In this document: one piece after another, positions 4,925 to 6,189 of the stretch
Numbering within the stretch: the first letter of the stretch is position 1
Layout: each line of letters opens with the position of its first letter
Origin: Candidatus Caccocola faecipullorum
Lineage (GTDB): Bacteria; Synergistota; Synergistia; Synergistales; Synergistaceae
DNA: 6,189 nt
Assembly (NCBI GenBank): GCA_018716365.1
Contig: DVKA01000051.1
Location: 1-6,189, forward strand
Reading direction: 5' to 3'
Position numbers and translations under genes: made by a program
Notes under the pieces: model-generated
What the model saw: only the letters and a program-made list of their open reading frames with translations
Databases searched by the model: none
Told to the model about the DNA's origin: nothing

Positions 4925-6189
4925 ATGACCAAGAAAAGAATAGTACACTATATCAACCAGTTCTACGCCGGTATCGGCGGAGAGGAAATGGCGGGCGAAG
5001 TTAAGCCCGAAGCCCGTCAGGGCGTAGTTGGCCCCGGCGCAGCCCTTCAGGCGGCCCTCGGCGACGCGGCCGAAGTAGTCGGAACGGTCATCTGCGGCGA
5101 CGGCTACTATGCCGAGCACATGGATGAGGCCAACGAGGAAATCCTCAAACTCATCTCTGGATTCCAGCCCGACGCGGTAGTCACCGGCCCGGCCTTCAAC
5201 GCCGGACGTTACGGAACCGCTTCCGGCGGCGTAGCCGACGCGGTGCAGAAGAAGCTTGGAATCCCCGCCGTCTCCGGTATGTACACCGAGAACCCGGGCG
5301 TCGATATGTACAAGAAGTCGGTCTTCATCGTACCGACCGCCGACAGCGCGCGCGGCATGGGCAAAGCCATCCCCGCCATGGCGAAACTCGTCCTCAAAGT
5401 CCTTGAGACCAACGGACAGCCCGGTTCGCCCGAAGAGGCCGGCTACATCCAGCGCGGCGTCCGCGTCAACTACTTCAAGGAAGAGATCGGCGCGAAACGC
5501 GCGGTAGACATGCTCGTCAAGAAGCTCAAAGGCGAAGAGTTCGAGACCGAATACCCGATGCCCAGCTTCGACCGCGTCGAGCCCGCGGCGGCCATCACCG
5601 ACATGAAGAACGCGACCATCGCGCTCGTCACCTCCGGCGGCATCGTCCCGAAGGGCAATCCCGACCACATCGAGGCCTCCAGCGCGACGAGATTCGGCAC
5701 CTACTGCATCGAAGGCGTACAGTCCGTCGACGCAGAGCACTATGCGACGGCCCACGGCGGATATGACCCCTCCTACGCCAACGCCGACCCGAACCGCGTC
5801 CTCCCCGTCGACGTGCTCCGCGAGATGGAGAAGGAAGGCGTCTTCAAGAAACTCTACGGCTACTTCTCGACGACCGTCGGAAACGGAACCTCCACGGCGA
5901 ACGCGAAGAAATTCGGACTTGCGATAGGCGAGCAGCTCAAGAAAGACGGAGTTGACGCTGTGATCCTCACCTCCACTTGAGGAACCTGCACTCGTTGCGG
6001 TGCAACGATGGTCAAAGCGATCGAATCCTACGGAATCCCTGTGGTGCACGTCTGCACGATAGTCCCGATTTCCCAGACGGTCGGCGCGAACCGCATAGTC
6101 CCGGCCGTAGCCATTCCGCATCCCCTCGGAGATCCCACGAAGAAGCACGAGGAAGAGCTCCACATCCGCCGCGCGATCCTCGACAAGGC
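4925..6189 (+). CDS. grdB: Glycine reductase complex component B, selenoprotein subunit GrdB (3' end outside window)
   Basis: This is the selenocysteine-containing ~47-kDa subunit of protein B. It begins 'MTKKRIVHYINQFYAGIGGEE', the typical GrdB N-terminus, followed by 'GPAFNAGRYG' and 'YTENPGVDMYKK'. The frame meets TGA at 5978-5980, codon 352, and stays open to the window end. The downstream protein is clearly GrdB: 'GTCTRCGATMVKAIESYGIP', then 'VVHVCTIVPISQT', 'GANRIVPAVAIPHPLGDP'. The TGA is therefore read as selenocysteine within a U-x-x-C-x-x-C motif (Sec352, Cys355, Cys358), at nearly the same place as in clostridial GrdB (~350). The family length of about 436 residues implies the stop is some 15-20 codons beyond the window. 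A caller that treats TGA as stop would give a false 351-residue protein. The selenium is thought to take part in transferring the activated glycine carbon to GrdA. Confidence 0.95.
5978..5980 (+). other. In-frame TGA read as selenocysteine in grdB
   Basis: The codon context is Thr-Ser-Thr-U-Gly-Thr-Cys, a redox-type U-x-x-C motif. Family homology continues without a break on both sides, and a SECIS-like hairpin follows. Decoding needs SelA, SelB, SelC tRNA and SelD, which are not in this window. Confidence 0.95.
5984..6012 (+). promoter_or_regulatory. Bacterial SECIS element in grdB mRNA
   Basis: TCGTTGC (5992-5998) pairs perfectly with GCAACGA (6002-6008) around a GGT loop (5999-6001). ACC (5984-5986) and GGT (6010-6012) can close a lower stem across an asymmetric internal loop. 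The loop lies 18 nt after the TGA, within the range for bacterial SECIS elements. A G-U in the apical loop is the feature SelB recognises in E. coli. Placement and loop agree with function; SelB binding itself is inferred. Confidence 0.8.

Noticed and set aside
3541..4932. Long open frame (463 codons) on the - strand across grdE
   Set aside because: It is the exact antisense of a confidently identified gene. Its translation is rich in Val, Asp, Gly and Glu in the way expected from reversing GC-biased codons, and it has no recognisable domain.
4925..5980. grdB as a pseudogene or a gene truncated by a nonsense codon
   Set aside because: The TGA is at the known selenocysteine position, the frame continues with strong homology and a SECIS-like hairpin follows.
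4892..6163. Long open frame (423 codons) on the - strand across grdB
   Set aside because: Same cause: antisense shadow of grdB with biased composition and no family resemblance.

Overview
The window is GC-rich, gene-dense bacterial chromosome with every recognised gene on the + strand. It runs from a housekeeping RNA-turnover pair, through an amino-acid symporter, into the start of a glycine-fermentation (Stickland-type) operon. Glycine reductase genes, a UGA-selenocysteine codon, a sodium symporter and an RNase Y/YmdB pair point to an anaerobic amino-acid fermenter. The high GC content and frequent ATA isoleucine codons in the housekeeping genes make me favour Synergistota over low-GC Clostridia. 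That placement is inference, because no rRNA or marker gene is present.

Positions 1-1214 hold the 3' end of rny (RNase Y), then after 8 nt a YmdB-type metallophosphoesterase, closed by a strong 16-bp intrinsic terminator. Positions 1215-1442 are AT-rich and contain a likely promoter plus a leader inverted repeat. Positions 1443-2789 encode an 11-helix neurotransmitter:sodium symporter (NSS/SNF) that most likely starts at TTG, followed by its own terminator (2814-2852).

Positions 2918-3146 are the control region of the glycine reductase operon. It has a near-consensus extended -10 promoter, a single glycine riboswitch aptamer, what looks like a shrunken 'ghost' second aptamer, and a long hairpin with a T tract. 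The hairpin overlaps both the ghost stem and the first codons of grdX, which suggests a glycine-ON switch. grdX (3125-3565), grdE (3616-4911) and grdB (4925 to beyond the window end) follow.

GrdE and GrdB together form substrate-specific protein B of glycine reductase. GrdE is a proprotein expected to self-cleave at Cys245 and yield a carbonyl (pyruvoyl-type) cofactor. GrdB contains selenocysteine at codon 352 (TGA 5978-5980), followed at once by a SECIS-like hairpin, and is cut by the window edge roughly 15-20 codons before its usual end. grdA and the thioredoxin genes, which sit among these genes in the classical clostridial operon, are absent between grdX and grdB. I see no mobile elements, CRISPR arrays, tRNAs or rRNAs.
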